A stretch of 64,000 nucleotides of DNA. Origin: an uncultured Candidatus Nemicrothrix sp. Lineage in GTDB: Bacteria > Actinomycetota > Acidimicrobiia > Acidimicrobiales > MedAcidi-G1. A program made the translations under genes and the position numbers. The stretch spans positions 138,399 through 202,398 of the forward strand of contig CAJXKL010000001.1 in NCBI GenBank assembly GCA_913055915.1, in the 5' to 3' direction. Numbering within the stretch: position 1 is the first letter of the stretch; each line of letters starts with the position of its first letter. Of this stretch, positions 54,339 through 63,495 are shown piece after piece. The notes under the pieces are model-generated. The model searched no databases and was not told the DNA's origin. It saw only the letters and a program-made list of their open reading frames with translations.

Positions 54339-54740
54339 TCAGGCAGGCCGGTAGCCGAAAGCGACACACTCGGTTCCAGCATCATCGACACCGGTCACAT
54401 AGGTGGTGAGGCGCACCTTCATGCCCAGCCTTACATGGTCGGGATCAGAGGGGCAGTCGACCAGGTTGGACCGGACCGTGGTTCCGTCATCGGTCTCCAC
54501 AAGGGCTGACACGTACGGAACTGGGATTCCGGGCGCCGCCCGGTGGACGATGCTGTACGAGCGGAGCACCCCGCGGTTCGAGACCCTGGCGTTCTTGAAC
54601 TCGACCCTTCCACACTTGGCACAGGCGTTGCGGCGATCGAAGTATCTGGCCCCACAGTACCCGCATTCGCTGGCACGCAGGTAAGGACGGGCCCCGATCC
54701 TGAGGTAGTCGACTATCGGTACCTGCTGGGTGCTCGGCAT
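54339..54740 (-). CDS. DUF35 OB-fold/zinc-ribbon protein, thiolase partner
   Basis: The 133-residue protein has a rubredoxin-like zinc ribbon C-G-Y-C...C-A-K-C (about residues 26-44) and an OB-fold C-terminal half (G-V-L-R-S-Y-S-I-V-H-R-A). DUF35 proteins bind acyl-CoA and activate an adjacent thiolase-fold enzyme. ATG at 54740 has GGGAG upstream. It precedes the thiolase by 55 bp in the same transcript. Confidence 0.85.
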   Translation of the reverse strand: MPSTQQVPIVDYLRIGARPYLRASECGYCGARYFDRRNACAKCGRVEFKNARVSNRGVLRSYSIVHRAAPGIPVPYVSALVETDDGTTVRSNLVDCPSDPDHVRLGMKVRLTTYVTGVDDAGTECVAFGYRPA

Positions 54741-54822
54741 CACTTCTCCCAATCGGGTTCTCGGAGCTCAGATCGGTTCGGGCTGACCCTAACCCTGCAC
54801 CGCCGTGGGGCTGGAGTCGGGC

Positions 54823-55491
54823 CTACCAGGTGCCGCGGTGAACCACTCCGGTGATCGGACGCCGGTCCCGGGCGGCCGAAGTGCTCGGCCTCAGGGTCTT
54901 CCCATCCGGATGGCCGATTGCGATGGCGCCGGGTGACCGGGCCCCGTCCGGTACGTCGAACCGCTCCCGGACGGCTCCCTCGTTGTCGAACAGGCCGAAG
55001 AAACAGCAACCCAGCCCCTCCTCGACCACCAGCAGTTGAAATGCCATCGCCACAAATGCCGCATCGGTCAACCAGTACGGAACTGGCCAGTCGGCGATGT
55101 CTCCACCAAGTCCGCTGGCTACCTTGTCGTCCTCGCTGTACCTCTCGAGGTAGATCTCAGGCAGCCCGAACGGGATGACGATGCCAGGGGCCGATAGCAA
55201 GCCCGGCCATGGAAAGCCCGGGCGTTTCTCCAAGGGAAGTGTCGTGTCCCAGAACGCTTCAACCTCATCGGGCTTCTCGAGAACAAGGAACTCGACTCCC
55301 TGGCAGTTTCCAGCTGTCGGAGTACGTCGTGCCCTGTCCAGCAGGCTGTCCAGAACGCCGACAGCAATCGGCTCAGGTGAAAAGGAACGGCAGGCTCGCC
55401 TGGATGCCAGGGCCTCAGCGACCGACAGGCCGTCGAGCGGGCTGTCGGCTCTGCTCAGAGGAGCTTCTCGAGGCTTTCGGCCATCGCCCAT
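54823..55491 (-). CDS. Nitroreductase-family flavoprotein
   Basis: The 222-residue protein has the FMN-phosphate segment S-R-R-A-C-R-S-F and T-P-T-A-G-N-C-Q-G near residue 58. G-L-G-C-C-F-F-G-L-F lies late, as in NADH-dependent nitroreductases. The physiological substrate is unknown. Its start overlaps the upstream hypothetical gene by 37 bp. Confidence 0.85.
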   Translation of the reverse strand: MGDGRKPREAPLSRADSPLDGLSVAEALASRRACRSFSPEPIAVGVLDSLLDRARRTPTAGNCQGVEFLVLEKPDEVEAFWDTTLPLEKRPGFPWPGLLSAPGIVIPFGLPEIYLERYSEDDKVASGLGGDIADWPVPYWLTDAAFVAMAFQLLVVEEGLGCCFFGLFDNEGAVRERFDVPDGARSPGAIAIGHPDGKTLRPSTSAARDRRPITGVVHRGTW

Positions 55492-56123
55492 CCGCAGGCA
55501 ACCAGGACATCGCCGCGCTCATGGTCCAGACCTCCGAAGTAGTCGGCCACATCGGGGTCAATTGTCTCGGGTGTGAGGCTGGCATGGTCGAACACGCATG
55601 GCTGGCCGTCACATCCGGGGGCAAGGAAGGTGCGCTCGTTGTACGAGAGCGACGACATGCCGAACCTCTTCACGAAGCGTCGTCCCCAGGCACGCTCCTC
55701 GCCTGCAGCCTTGTGGCCGGGACGGGGCACAACGTTTACGAGCATGCGGTAGGCCTCAAAGCCAGAGGGATCGTTGAAGCGGGCGCCTATGACAACATCC
55801 TCATCTGGGAAGGCCAGGGCCGCCCGTCGGAGTTGCTCGGCCATTACCGCACGCAGGACGGTGTCACGCTTGCTTATACGACGAATCGAGGCAAGCCCGA
55901 TGATCACACTCGGGGTGCCGCCGATGCGCTCAAGGGTGCAGAAGGCGAAGCCCTTCAGGTGCCCCCCCTCACGGGCGGTGGTCACCAGCACCCATTCCTC
56001 GGTCTGCTTTGAGAGGAGCCCGATTCCGAACGAGTTCGGTCCGGCGGCCGAGAGATCGGCCATCTCCTCGATCTCGGCATCGCCGAGCATCGTGCAATCC
56101 TTGGTCTCAACCTCGATTGCCAT
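55455..56123 (-). CDS. Conserved-looking hypothetical protein, 222 residues
   Basis: The protein is alpha/beta in composition, with T-P-S-V-I-I-G-L-A-S-I, then E-Q-L-R-R-A-A-L-A-F-P-D-E-D-V-V-I-G-A-R-F and F-E-A-Y-R-M-L. The pattern is faintly like a GNAT fold (beta strand, then Y near a helix), but no acetyl-CoA loop is visible, so no function is assigned. It overlaps the nitroreductase start by 37 bp, which suggests a shared transcript. Confidence 0.6.
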   Translation of the reverse strand: MAIEVETKDCTMLGDAEIEEMADLSAAGPNSFGIGLLSKQTEEWVLVTTAREGGHLKGFAFCTLERIGGTPSVIIGLASIRRISKRDTVLRAVMAEQLRRAALAFPDEDVVIGARFNDPSGFEAYRMLVNVVPRPGHKAAGEERAWGRRFVKRFGMSSLSYNERTFLAPGCDGQPCVFDHASLTPETIDPDVADYFGGLDHERGDVLVACGWAMAESLEKLL

Positions 56124-56287
56124 CGACTCCCGACCCCTCGCTAGCTGTTGATCCTGTCCGAGCTGCCTGCACGGTCTTCACCGGGCAATTACAGCGGACC
56201 TTCGGCCGAATTCGCAAGCCGAACGCCCCTCCATCCTGCCGGAGCACCGGCACTATCCCAACCCTGCGGCTTCAGCCGAAACCCTCT

Positions 56288-59200
56288 TCAGCCGGTCAGG
56301 ACCGATTCTGCCCCCAACAACACCCTGATCTCGGCAACCAGACCAGCTGCCGGATCCACGTGGAACTCTGCCGGCAGGCTGAGTACATGCTTATCGCCGA
56401 GGTGCAGAAACACCTCTGAATCGCCGGGATGGGCGCTCAAGAGGGCCTTCAACTCGTCGATTGCATCCTCGCTCACCTGTTCCAGCGGCAACTTGATCCG
56501 CACGGGCTTTGAGACCCCGATGCTCGCGGTTTCGAACACCTCGACCTCCATGCAGATCACCTTCGGAGCGTCCTCTCGGGTGTCAAGGCGCCCCTTCAAC
56601 AGGACCACGGCATCATTGGCTAACTTGTGTCCGTGTTCCGTCATCGTCTTCGGAAACACCATCACCTCGATCGAGCCCTCAAGGTCCTCCAGGTCAAAGA
56701 CGGCCATCAGGTCGCCGCGTCGGGTCCACTTCTTGTTCAGGTTCGTGACTACGCCGCCCACGGTGCGGAACATGCCGTCCTCGGCCTCACGGAGTTCGGC
56801 GATGCTCGTGTCTGTTCGGCGACGTAGGGCGCCCTCGTAACCTCGCAACGGATGGTCGGACACGTAGAGGCCGAGCATCTCCTTTTCGAAAGCCAGCCGA
56901 GTCGACTTGTCGAACTCGATGTCGGCAATCTCGGCCCTCTCGTCAAACGATGGCCCTTCCTGGTCGGTGCCGAACAACGACATGACCCCCATGTCGTGTT
57001 CCCGGCGCCGCGCCAGGGTGTGGTCGATGATCTGCTCATGGGCGTAGAGGAGCCCCTGTCGCGGATGGCCGAGGCTGTCAAATGACCCCGCCTTGATCAG
57101 GGACTCGACGGTCCGCTTGTTCAGGGCGCTCATGTCACAACGCTCGACGAAGTCGAAGAAGTCGGTAAAGGGGCCCACAGCATCCCGCTCCGCCTCAATG
57201 AGTTCCACCAGGCCGGAACCAACGTTACGCACGGCTGAGAGGCCGAAGACGATCTGACCCAAGCCATCGTCGTCTTCGGCAGGCACCGGATTGAAGTCAG
57301 AGCGGGCCTTGTTGATGTCGGGGACCACCACCTCAATTCCCAGTATCCGACACTCGTTGAGGTAGACCCCCGCCTTGTCGAGGTTCGACTTGACGCTGGT
57401 CAGGAGGGCAGCCATGTACTCGACCGGGTAGTGGGCCTTGAGGTAGGCAATTTGGTACGCAATCAGGCCGTAGCCGTAGGCATGGCTCTTGTTGAAGGCA
57501 TAGTCGGCGAACTGTTCGATGATGTCGAACAGTTCCTCGCCAAGGGCGCTCCCGTAACCGGTCTCCTCGCAACCGCTGATGAACCCGTCGCGCTCCTGCT
57601 GCATCATCTCGCGGATCTTCTTGCCACAGGCCTTTCGGAGGTTGTCTGCCTGTGCAAGCGAGTAACCGGCGAATTTTTGGGCCACCCGCATCACGGACTC
57701 CTGGTAAACCATCAGGCCATAGGTGTCGGCGAGGATCTCCTCGGCGTCGGGGTGGATGTAGGTGACCGCCTGCCGACCGTTCTTCCGGTCTGCGTAGTCG
57801 TTGTGCATGTTGGCTGCCATGGGACCCGGCCTGTAAAGGCCGACAAGGGCAGCTACGTCCTCAAAGCTGGAAGGAACAAGGGACCGCATCAGCGAACGCA
57901 TCGGCCCCGACTCCAACTGGAACACGCCGATCGAGTCTCCCCTTGAGAGTAGGTCGTATGTGAGTTGGTCCTCGAGGTCCATCGAATCGATGTCAACCTC
58001 TGTTCCGCGGGTACGCCTGATGAGTTCGAGTGTGTCTGTGATCACGTCCAGGTTGCGCAACCCCAGAAAGTCCATCTTCAAGAGGCCTAGGTCCTCGACG
58101 CCGTGCATCTCGTACTGCGTTACGACCGGTGCGTCCTCGGGGGCCTGGCCAGACTCGGGCTTTCGCTGGATCGGCAGGTAGTCGGTTAGCGGTTCTTTGG
58201 TGATCACCACTGCAGCCGCGTGGATACCGTCCTGGCGACGCAGGCCCTCAAGGCCCTTGGCGACGTCCACGACCGCCTTCACGTCGGAGTCGGTTATGTA
58301 CATCTCGCGGAGGTCGGCAGCCGCCTTGTAACCGCCCCTGTGCTTCTCGGTCTCCTCCAAACAGGCCCCGAGAGGTGTGTCCCGCCCCATTACCAGTGGT
58401 GGCATCGCCTTGGCGATCTTGTCCCCCAATGCATACGGGTAGCCGAGCACCCGGGCGGCGTCCCTGACGGCTGCCCGGGCCTTGATCTGGGAGAAGGTGA
58501 CTATCTGAGCCACGTGGTCCCGGCCGTACTTCTCGGCTGCGTACCTGATCAGCTCGTCACGGTGCCGCGAGTCGAAATCCATGTCGATGTCCGGCATTGA
58601 GCTTCGGCTGGGGTTCAGAAACCGTTCGAAGAGGAGGTCGTAGCGGATCGGGTCCAGATCGGTGATCCAGAGGCAGTAGGCAACGGCACAGCCGGTTGCA
58701 CTCCCGCGCCCTGGGCCGACCCTGATCTCCCTGTCCCTCGCGTACCTGATCAGGTCCCAGGTGATGAGGAAGTAGGAGGAGAATCCCATGTCGCGGATGG
58801 TGCGCAATTCGAAGGCCAGGCGGTCGGTCACGTTGTCTGGAAGGTCTGGTCCCCAGCGCCGCCGGGCCCCTTCGAACGTAAGGTGTTCAAGGTAGGCGTC
58901 GTGGTCATCGAACTCGGCTGGAATCGGGAAGTCGGGCAACTGCGGGTTGCCGAACTCGATTTCGACGTTGGAGCGTTCGGCGATCCAGAGCGTGTTGTCG
59001 CATGCATCGGGCAGTTCACGAAACAGGCTCCGCATCTCGTGCGCGCTCTTCAGGTAGTGCTGGTCCCCGCTGAACCTGAAGCGGTCAGGGTCGCTCACCA
59101 GTGAGCCGGTCTGCACACACAGGAGTGCATCGTGGGCCACTGCGTCGTCCTGATGGGTGTAGTGGCTGTCGTTGGTGGCGAGCACGGGGGCGTCGATCTC

Positions 59201-59827
59201 CCTGGCGATCTTGATCAGCTGGGGGTTGGTCTGGCGCTGTTCGGGAATTCCCTGATCCTGGAGCTCAACGAACAGGTTGTCCCTGCCGAAAATCTCCTGA
59301 AGACGGGCAGCCTTTGCCCGCGCCTCGTCGTAGTTGTCACGCAGAAGCGACTGGAGCACATGCCCGCCAAGACAACCCGTTGTGGCTATGAGGCCCTCGC
59401 TGTGGTCGGCAAGCACCTCCCAGTCGACGCGCGGCTTGTAGTAGTAGCCCTCCATGAATGCACGGCTGGCTACCTGGATGAGGTTCCTGTATCCGGTGTT
59501 GTTCTCAGCCAACAGCGTCAGGTGGTACATGAGCTTGCGTCCGCCGTCGGTCTCGCCGCCGGAGTCGTCGACCCTCCCCCTCCTTGCGGGGCGCTCTGTG
59601 CGGTCCTCGTGGGCCATGTAGGCCTCGGTGCCGATGATGGGCTTGATGCCCTGGGCCCTGCAGGCCCGGTAGAAGTCGAGGACCCCGTACATGTTGCCGT
59701 GGTCGGTGATTCCGAGCGCTGTCTGGCCGTCAGCAGCGGCAGCGGCCACGATTTCATCGACCCTTGCCGCACCGTCCAACATCGAAAACTCCGTGTGGAC
59801 GTGGAGGTGGGTGAAGTCGGCGCTCAC
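56288..59827 (-). CDS. dnaE: DNA polymerase III alpha subunit
   Basis: The 1179-residue protein has an N-terminal PHP domain with H-L-H-V-H-T-E-F, G-I-T-D-H-G, G-T-E-A-Y, T-G-C-L-G-G and N-D-S-H-Y, all metal ligands intact, so the PHP proofreading exonuclease is probably active. The polymerase catalytic aspartates are in M-P-D-I-D-M-D-F-D. The tandem HhH, OB-fold (G-G-V-V-T-N-L-N-K-K-W) and C-terminal tau-binding region follow. It is the replicative polymerase. The start is GTG; it is downstream of the proteasome activator. Confidence 0.96.
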   Translation of the reverse strand: MSADFTHLHVHTEFSMLDGAARVDEIVAAAAADGQTALGITDHGNMYGVLDFYRACRAQGIKPIIGTEAYMAHEDRTERPARRGRVDDSGGETDGGRKLMYHLTLLAENNTGYRNLIQVASRAFMEGYYYKPRVDWEVLADHSEGLIATTGCLGGHVLQSLLRDNYDEARAKAARLQEIFGRDNLFVELQDQGIPEQRQTNPQLIKIAREIDAPVLATNDSHYTHQDDAVAHDALLCVQTGSLVSDPDRFRFSGDQHYLKSAHEMRSLFRELPDACDNTLWIAERSNVEIEFGNPQLPDFPIPAEFDDHDAYLEHLTFEGARRRWGPDLPDNVTDRLAFELRTIRDMGFSSYFLITWDLIRYARDREIRVGPGRGSATGCAVAYCLWITDLDPIRYDLLFERFLNPSRSSMPDIDMDFDSRHRDELIRYAAEKYGRDHVAQIVTFSQIKARAAVRDAARVLGYPYALGDKIAKAMPPLVMGRDTPLGACLEETEKHRGGYKAAADLREMYITDSDVKAVVDVAKGLEGLRRQDGIHAAAVVITKEPLTDYLPIQRKPESGQAPEDAPVVTQYEMHGVEDLGLLKMDFLGLRNLDVITDTLELIRRTRGTEVDIDSMDLEDQLTYDLLSRGDSIGVFQLESGPMRSLMRSLVPSSFEDVAALVGLYRPGPMAANMHNDYADRKNGRQAVTYIHPDAEEILADTYGLMVYQESVMRVAQKFAGYSLAQADNLRKACGKKIREMMQQERDGFISGCEETGYGSALGEELFDIIEQFADYAFNKSHAYGYGLIAYQIAYLKAHYPVEYMAALLTSVKSNLDKAGVYLNECRILGIEVVVPDINKARSDFNPVPAEDDDGLGQIVFGLSAVRNVGSGLVELIEAERDAVGPFTDFFDFVERCDMSALNKRTVESLIKAGSFDSLGHPRQGLLYAHEQIIDHTLARRREHDMGVMSLFGTDQEGPSFDERAEIADIEFDKSTRLAFEKEMLGLYVSDHPLRGYEGALRRRTDTSIAELREAEDGMFRTVGGVVTNLNKKWTRRGDLMAVFDLEDLEGSIEVMVFPKTMTEHGHKLANDAVVLLKGRLDTREDAPKVICMEVEVFETASIGVSKPVRIKLPLEQVSEDAIDELKALLSAHPGDSEVFLHLGDKHVLSLPAEFHVDPAAGLVAEIRVLLGAESVLTG

Positions 59828-59893
59828 CTCACACCACGACCAGCGGGCACCGGTGACATGCGTACGGAACCGGACATCGACAGAGGGTCGACA

Positions 59894-60403
59894 TCAGAGA
59901 TAGGTGCCCGGACGGGAGTCGCTCGGGGGTCCACCCTGTGAAATCGGTTGATGGCCGCCGGGTCCCAACTGACCGTGGCGCATTCCGGCCAACTGCTGCT
60001 GGGCAGCCATCTGCTGGGCAAACAATGTCGCCTGTATGCCCTGGATCAGGCCCTCGAGCCAACCGACCAACTGGGCCTGCGCTATCCGCAGTTCGTCAGA
60101 GCTGGGAGCGTCACCTTCACCGAAGGGCAGAATCAGGCGGTCCAGCTCGCTGCTCAACTCCTCGGAAAGGGCCGATCCCAGCTCGTCGACCGAGGTCTCA
60201 AAGATCTCCCTGAGGCGCCCACGGCTGGCCTCATCGAGGGATGCCGCCCGCACCTCCTCGAGCAGTTGCCGCATCATCGTGCCGACGCGCATGACCTTGG
60301 CCGGCTGTTCGATGGTGCTCTCAGCGTTCCCACCGTCTTCAGGTACGGCGTCGTCAGGTGGTGCCGCCATCACCTCTGGTTCCACTGCGTCCTGATGTTC
60401 CAT
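59894..60403 (-). CDS. bpa: Bacterial proteasome activator Bpa (PafE)
   Basis: The 169-residue protein has an acidic N-terminus followed by the DUF2587 core: P-A-K-V-M-R-V-G-T-M, L-L-E-E-V-R-A-A-S-L-D-E-A-S, and A-Q-A-Q-L-V-G-W-L-E-G. A Q/G-rich stretch precedes a C-terminal G-T-Y-L. Bpa forms a ring that opens the 20S proteasome without ATP, using a C-terminal G-Q-Y-L motif; here Q is T. ATG at 60403 is used. It is just upstream of dnaE. Confidence 0.9.
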   Translation of the reverse strand: MEHQDAVEPEVMAAPPDDAVPEDGGNAESTIEQPAKVMRVGTMMRQLLEEVRAASLDEASRGRLREIFETSVDELGSALSEELSSELDRLILPFGEGDAPSSDELRIAQAQLVGWLEGLIQGIQATLFAQQMAAQQQLAGMRHGQLGPGGHQPISQGGPPSDSRPGTYL

Positions 60404-60460
60404 CGACCTGTCACCGCACTCGCTTCCGGGCACCGCTGACTCTAGGCCCGGTGCCGCCGG

Positions 60461-61564
60461 TCAGACGACCGCCCCCAACGCCGGCACCAACATCTCGTCA
60501 GGGGTGAGGGAGCCGTGTCGGCCGATCAACCGGATCGGTATGACCTCGGCCGGGTCAACGAATCCAACGCCGTCCCGTGCCACCACGGCGACATCACCCA
60601 GTCGATCACGTGCAGCCTGTGCAACTACCGGGCCCAGCCAACCTGCATCCACCACCTCGTCGGCAGTGCGGACCCATGCCACAGCGTCGAAGGCTTCCCG
60701 GACAGCAACCGCCAGATCCGCTGCGGCAGCAGGCCTGGCATGAAGCCACCTGAACCTCGCTTCTCCGCTCTGCCCTGCAAGAAGGGTCGTCACCTCGGCG
60801 GGCAGGTCGATCATGGAATCGCCGACGTGCACCTGTCCATGGTCGGCTGTCACCATCACCGCGGTGCCTGGTGGAAGTCGATCAAGCAGGTTGGCGATCA
60901 TCCTGTCGCACTTTGCTAGTTCCTCGTCGTACCTGTCGGCGAGCCCAAACTCATGTGCCGTGTGGTCGATTCCGTCCCAGTAGGCGTATACGAACGGTTC
61001 GCTTGCTGCGATCAGGTCGACCACATTGTCGACAAACCCTTCCCTATCCTTGAACCCGACCAGTCGGGCACCGGCCAGATGGGCCCTCGTGAATCCGGAG
61101 TTGGCAAAGGCGCTCCATGTGACCACCGGTGGCCTCTGGGAACCGAAGCAATCAAGTGGCTGGATGGCTGTCGGGTCGTGCCTGGTACGGGCGTCACCAT
61201 CTGCTGTATTCCAACGAAGCGTGTTCAACACACCATCCGATACGGCCATCCGGTAGCCGAGTAGACCGTGCTCACCGGGGGGGCGGCCCGTGGAGATCGA
61301 GGTGAGGGCGGCGGCTGTGGTGCTGGGCGCCACCGTGGTGATCGATCCGCCTTCCATCGCCGCCAGGGTGGGTGCAATGCCTTTTCGGGGTCCAAGTTGG
61401 TTCCAGCCAAGCCCGTCCAGAACCACCAGAACCACGCTGTCGGACTCGAGGACCGCGGCTGGAATCCATTCAGGCTCCTCAGTGCCCTCAAGCAGGGCGG
61501 GCACGAGGTGCGTTACACATGCGTTCCGGTAGTCGGGAGCCAGCGGGAGCGGACGTTCGTTCAT
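60461..61564 (-). CDS. Alkaline-phosphatase-superfamily phosphodiesterase/pyrophosphatase
   Basis: The 367-residue protein has the metal aspartate in V-V-L-D-G-L-G-W and the nucleophile threonine in P-S-T-T-A-A-A-L. Y-W-D-G-I-D-H-T-A-H and T-A-D-H-G-Q are the remaining ligand motifs. This arrangement is that of nucleotide pyrophosphatase/phosphodiesterases. No signal peptide is evident. ATG at 61564 is preferred to GTG at 61573. It is divergent from the Rrf2 regulator. Confidence 0.85.
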   Translation of the reverse strand: MNERPLPLAPDYRNACVTHLVPALLEGTEEPEWIPAAVLESDSVVLVVLDGLGWNQLGPRKGIAPTLAAMEGGSITTVAPSTTAAALTSISTGRPPGEHGLLGYRMAVSDGVLNTLRWNTADGDARTRHDPTAIQPLDCFGSQRPPVVTWSAFANSGFTRAHLAGARLVGFKDREGFVDNVVDLIAASEPFVYAYWDGIDHTAHEFGLADRYDEELAKCDRMIANLLDRLPPGTAVMVTADHGQVHVGDSMIDLPAEVTTLLAGQSGEARFRWLHARPAAAADLAVAVREAFDAVAWVRTADEVVDAGWLGPVVAQAARDRLGDVAVVARDGVGFVDPAEVIPIRLIGRHGSLTPDEMLVPALGAVV

Positions 61565-61612
61565 CGGGTCCACGACCGTACCGCGAGCCGGGGCAGTCTA
61601 GGATCGCTGTCC

Positions 61613-62053
61613 GTGAAGGTCTCGACCCGTGGCGACTATGCAAGCCGAGCCCTGCTGTCCCTGGCGCTCCACGGCGACAGAAAGACCCCCCGGTCGGTAC
61701 GCGACATCGCCGATAGCACGGACCTCCCCCAGCCCTACCTTGAGCAGATCCTGCTGGCCCTCAAGGGTGCCGGAATTGTGCGTTCTAAGCGTGGCGTGGG
61801 CGGCGGATACGTTCTGTCCCGTGAACCTGAGGAGATCTTGTTGTCCCAGATTGTCTCGGCAGTGGACGGGCCGATTGTCGCGGGTGACTTCACCGATCCT
61901 CACACCGATGGAGCATGCGACCATGAAGGCCAGTGTGTTCTTCTCTCGATCTGGGCAGGTGCAGGCACCCACATGCGTGAGTACCTGGATTCATTCACAC
62001 TTGACGACATTGCCCGCATGGCCCAAGGCGAGATCGCCTGGCCTGTCGCCTGA
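61613..62053 (+). CDS. Rrf2-family transcriptional regulator
   Basis: The 146-residue protein has an N-terminal winged helix (R-G-D-Y-A-S-R-A-L-L-S-L-A, L-P-Q-P-Y-L-E-Q-I-L, and R-G-V-G-G-G-Y). The cysteine region reads C-D-H-E-G-Q-C, two cysteines five residues apart, with tryptophan where IscR or NsrR usually has the third. It may bind a cluster with another ligand, or none. The start is GTG. Targets are unknown. Confidence 0.88.
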   Translation: MKVSTRGDYASRALLSLALHGDRKTPRSVRDIADSTDLPQPYLEQILLALKGAGIVRSKRGVGGGYVLSREPEEILLSQIVSAVDGPIVAGDFTDPHTDGACDHEGQCVLLSIWAGAGTHMREYLDSFTLDDIARMAQGEIAWPVA

Positions 62054-62069
62054 GCCTCCCGCCAACCGA

Positions 62070-63014
62070 TCAGCCGTCAGGCTCTCCAAGCCCCTCGAGC
62101 AGGTCATCCAGGTCTGCCGGAAGGGATGATTCAAACTCCAGCCGGTCACCGCTGGCTAGTTGGTCAAAGGCCAGGTACTCCGCATGCAGGAACGGCCTGT
62201 CGAGCTGAATGGCCGGCCGGTCACCTCCATAGGCGGCGTCGCCCACCAGGGGATGCCCGATGGCCGCCAGGTGAACCCTGATCTGATGAGTTCGTCCCGT
62301 TTCGAGTCGGCATTCCACGAGGGTCACCTCGGGTACCGACCACTGGCTCCTCACCTCGTAACCGGTCCTGGCTTCTTTTCCGGAAGCCACAACAGCCATG
62401 TGGGTGCGGTCACGCGGTGACCGACCTATCGGAGCGTCCACCAGGCCCCGTACCTCCTTGAACCGCCCCCAGCTCAGAGCGACATAGCGCCGCCCCATTG
62501 AGCGGTCCGCCAACTGCACAACCAGGCTGTCATAGGCGACCTGCGTGCGTGCAACCACCAGGAGACCAGAGGTCCCCCGGTCGAGGCGGTGGACGATTCC
62601 AGGGCGGGCCGATGATCCCACGCCCCTGATCTCGGGATTTGATGCCAACAACCCATTGAGGAGGGTCCCCGTTTCGTTGCCTGCTCCGGGGTGCACGACA
62701 ATCCCGGCCGGCTTCTCAACCACGATGACCTGGTCATCGATGTGCACAACAGGCACCGAGACGTTCTCGTCTGCCACCGGACCGGCCTTTTCGTCGCGGC
62801 TCAGATCCGAGATCAGGAGTTCCTCGCCGGCGTTAACACGGTAGGCCCGATGGGTGCAGGGTGAGCCGTCAACGTAGATAGCACCATCGTCGATCGCCGC
62901 AGCCGCCCTGTTCCTGCTCACACCGCCCAGCAGTGCGACTATGCGGTCCAAGCGCTCACCATCGAGCGCGTCGGGGATGACCTCGACCGGGCGACCCTCA
63001 TCAGGCGACTTCAT
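62070..63014 (-). CDS. Ribosomal large subunit pseudouridine synthase, RluD family
   Basis: The 314-residue protein has an N-terminal S4 domain (about residues 12-80; L-D-G-E-R-L-D-R-I-V-A) and the catalytic aspartate in H-R-L-D-R-G-T-S-G-L. E-T-G-R-T-H-Q-I-R-V-H and the late R-P-F-L-H-A segments follow. It converts uridines to pseudouridine in 23S rRNA. ATG at 63014 overlaps the lspA stop (ATGA), the conserved lspA-rluD pairing. Confidence 0.93.
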   Translation of the reverse strand: MKSPDEGRPVEVIPDALDGERLDRIVALLGGVSRNRAAAAIDDGAIYVDGSPCTHRAYRVNAGEELLISDLSRDEKAGPVADENVSVPVVHIDDQVIVVEKPAGIVVHPGAGNETGTLLNGLLASNPEIRGVGSSARPGIVHRLDRGTSGLLVVARTQVAYDSLVVQLADRSMGRRYVALSWGRFKEVRGLVDAPIGRSPRDRTHMAVVASGKEARTGYEVRSQWSVPEVTLVECRLETGRTHQIRVHLAAIGHPLVGDAAYGGDRPAIQLDRPFLHAEYLAFDQLASGDRLEFESSLPADLDDLLEGLGEPDG

Positions 63015-63493
63015 GCTGGATCCACTGTCCTGAGGTTGCCAAGCCACAGGATCACGACGGCACCGACGACTACAACCGAATCGGCGAGGTTGAAGACCGG
63101 CCACCACTGAAGGTCCACAAAGTCGATCACCGCACCTCCCAACAGGCCGTCCTCAGATCGGAACGCGCGGTCAACCAGGTTTCCGAGCGCCCCGCCCACG
63201 ACGGCGCCCACGGTAAGCCTTGCAGCCGGATCAGCCGTCCGTGCTCCGACACGGACCAGCATGATCACCACAGCAACAACGAGCACTCCGATCAGGGGGC
63301 CGAAGCCTTCGCCCCGACTGAAGGCTGCACCGGTGTTCTCCACGAGGCGCAGGCGGAGCGTCCAGAACAGGTCGATCGTGTGGCCGTCGCCGAGGGCACC
63401 CACAGCCCACCACTTCGTGAGTTGGTCCAGAGTCAGGACCAGACCGCCGACCAGGGCCGACAGCCTCCACCGACCTGTCCAGTCGGCTTCCAT
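63011..63493 (-). CDS. lspA: Lipoprotein signal peptidase
   Basis: The 160-residue membrane protein has four helices and the two catalytic aspartates in G-N-L-V-D-R and V-F-N-L-A-D-S. D-Q-L-T-K-W-W lies in the first helix. It cleaves prolipoprotein signal peptides after lipidation. The ATG at 63493 lies 2 bp from the DksA-like stop. It is coupled to the rluD-type gene. Confidence 0.95.
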   Translation of the reverse strand: MEADWTGRWRLSALVGGLVLTLDQLTKWWAVGALGDGHTIDLFWTLRLRLVENTGAAFSRGEGFGPLIGVLVVAVVIMLVRVGARTADPAARLTVGAVVGGALGNLVDRAFRSEDGLLGGAVIDFVDLQWWPVFNLADSVVVVGAVVILWLGNLRTVDPA

Positions 63494-63495
63494 TG

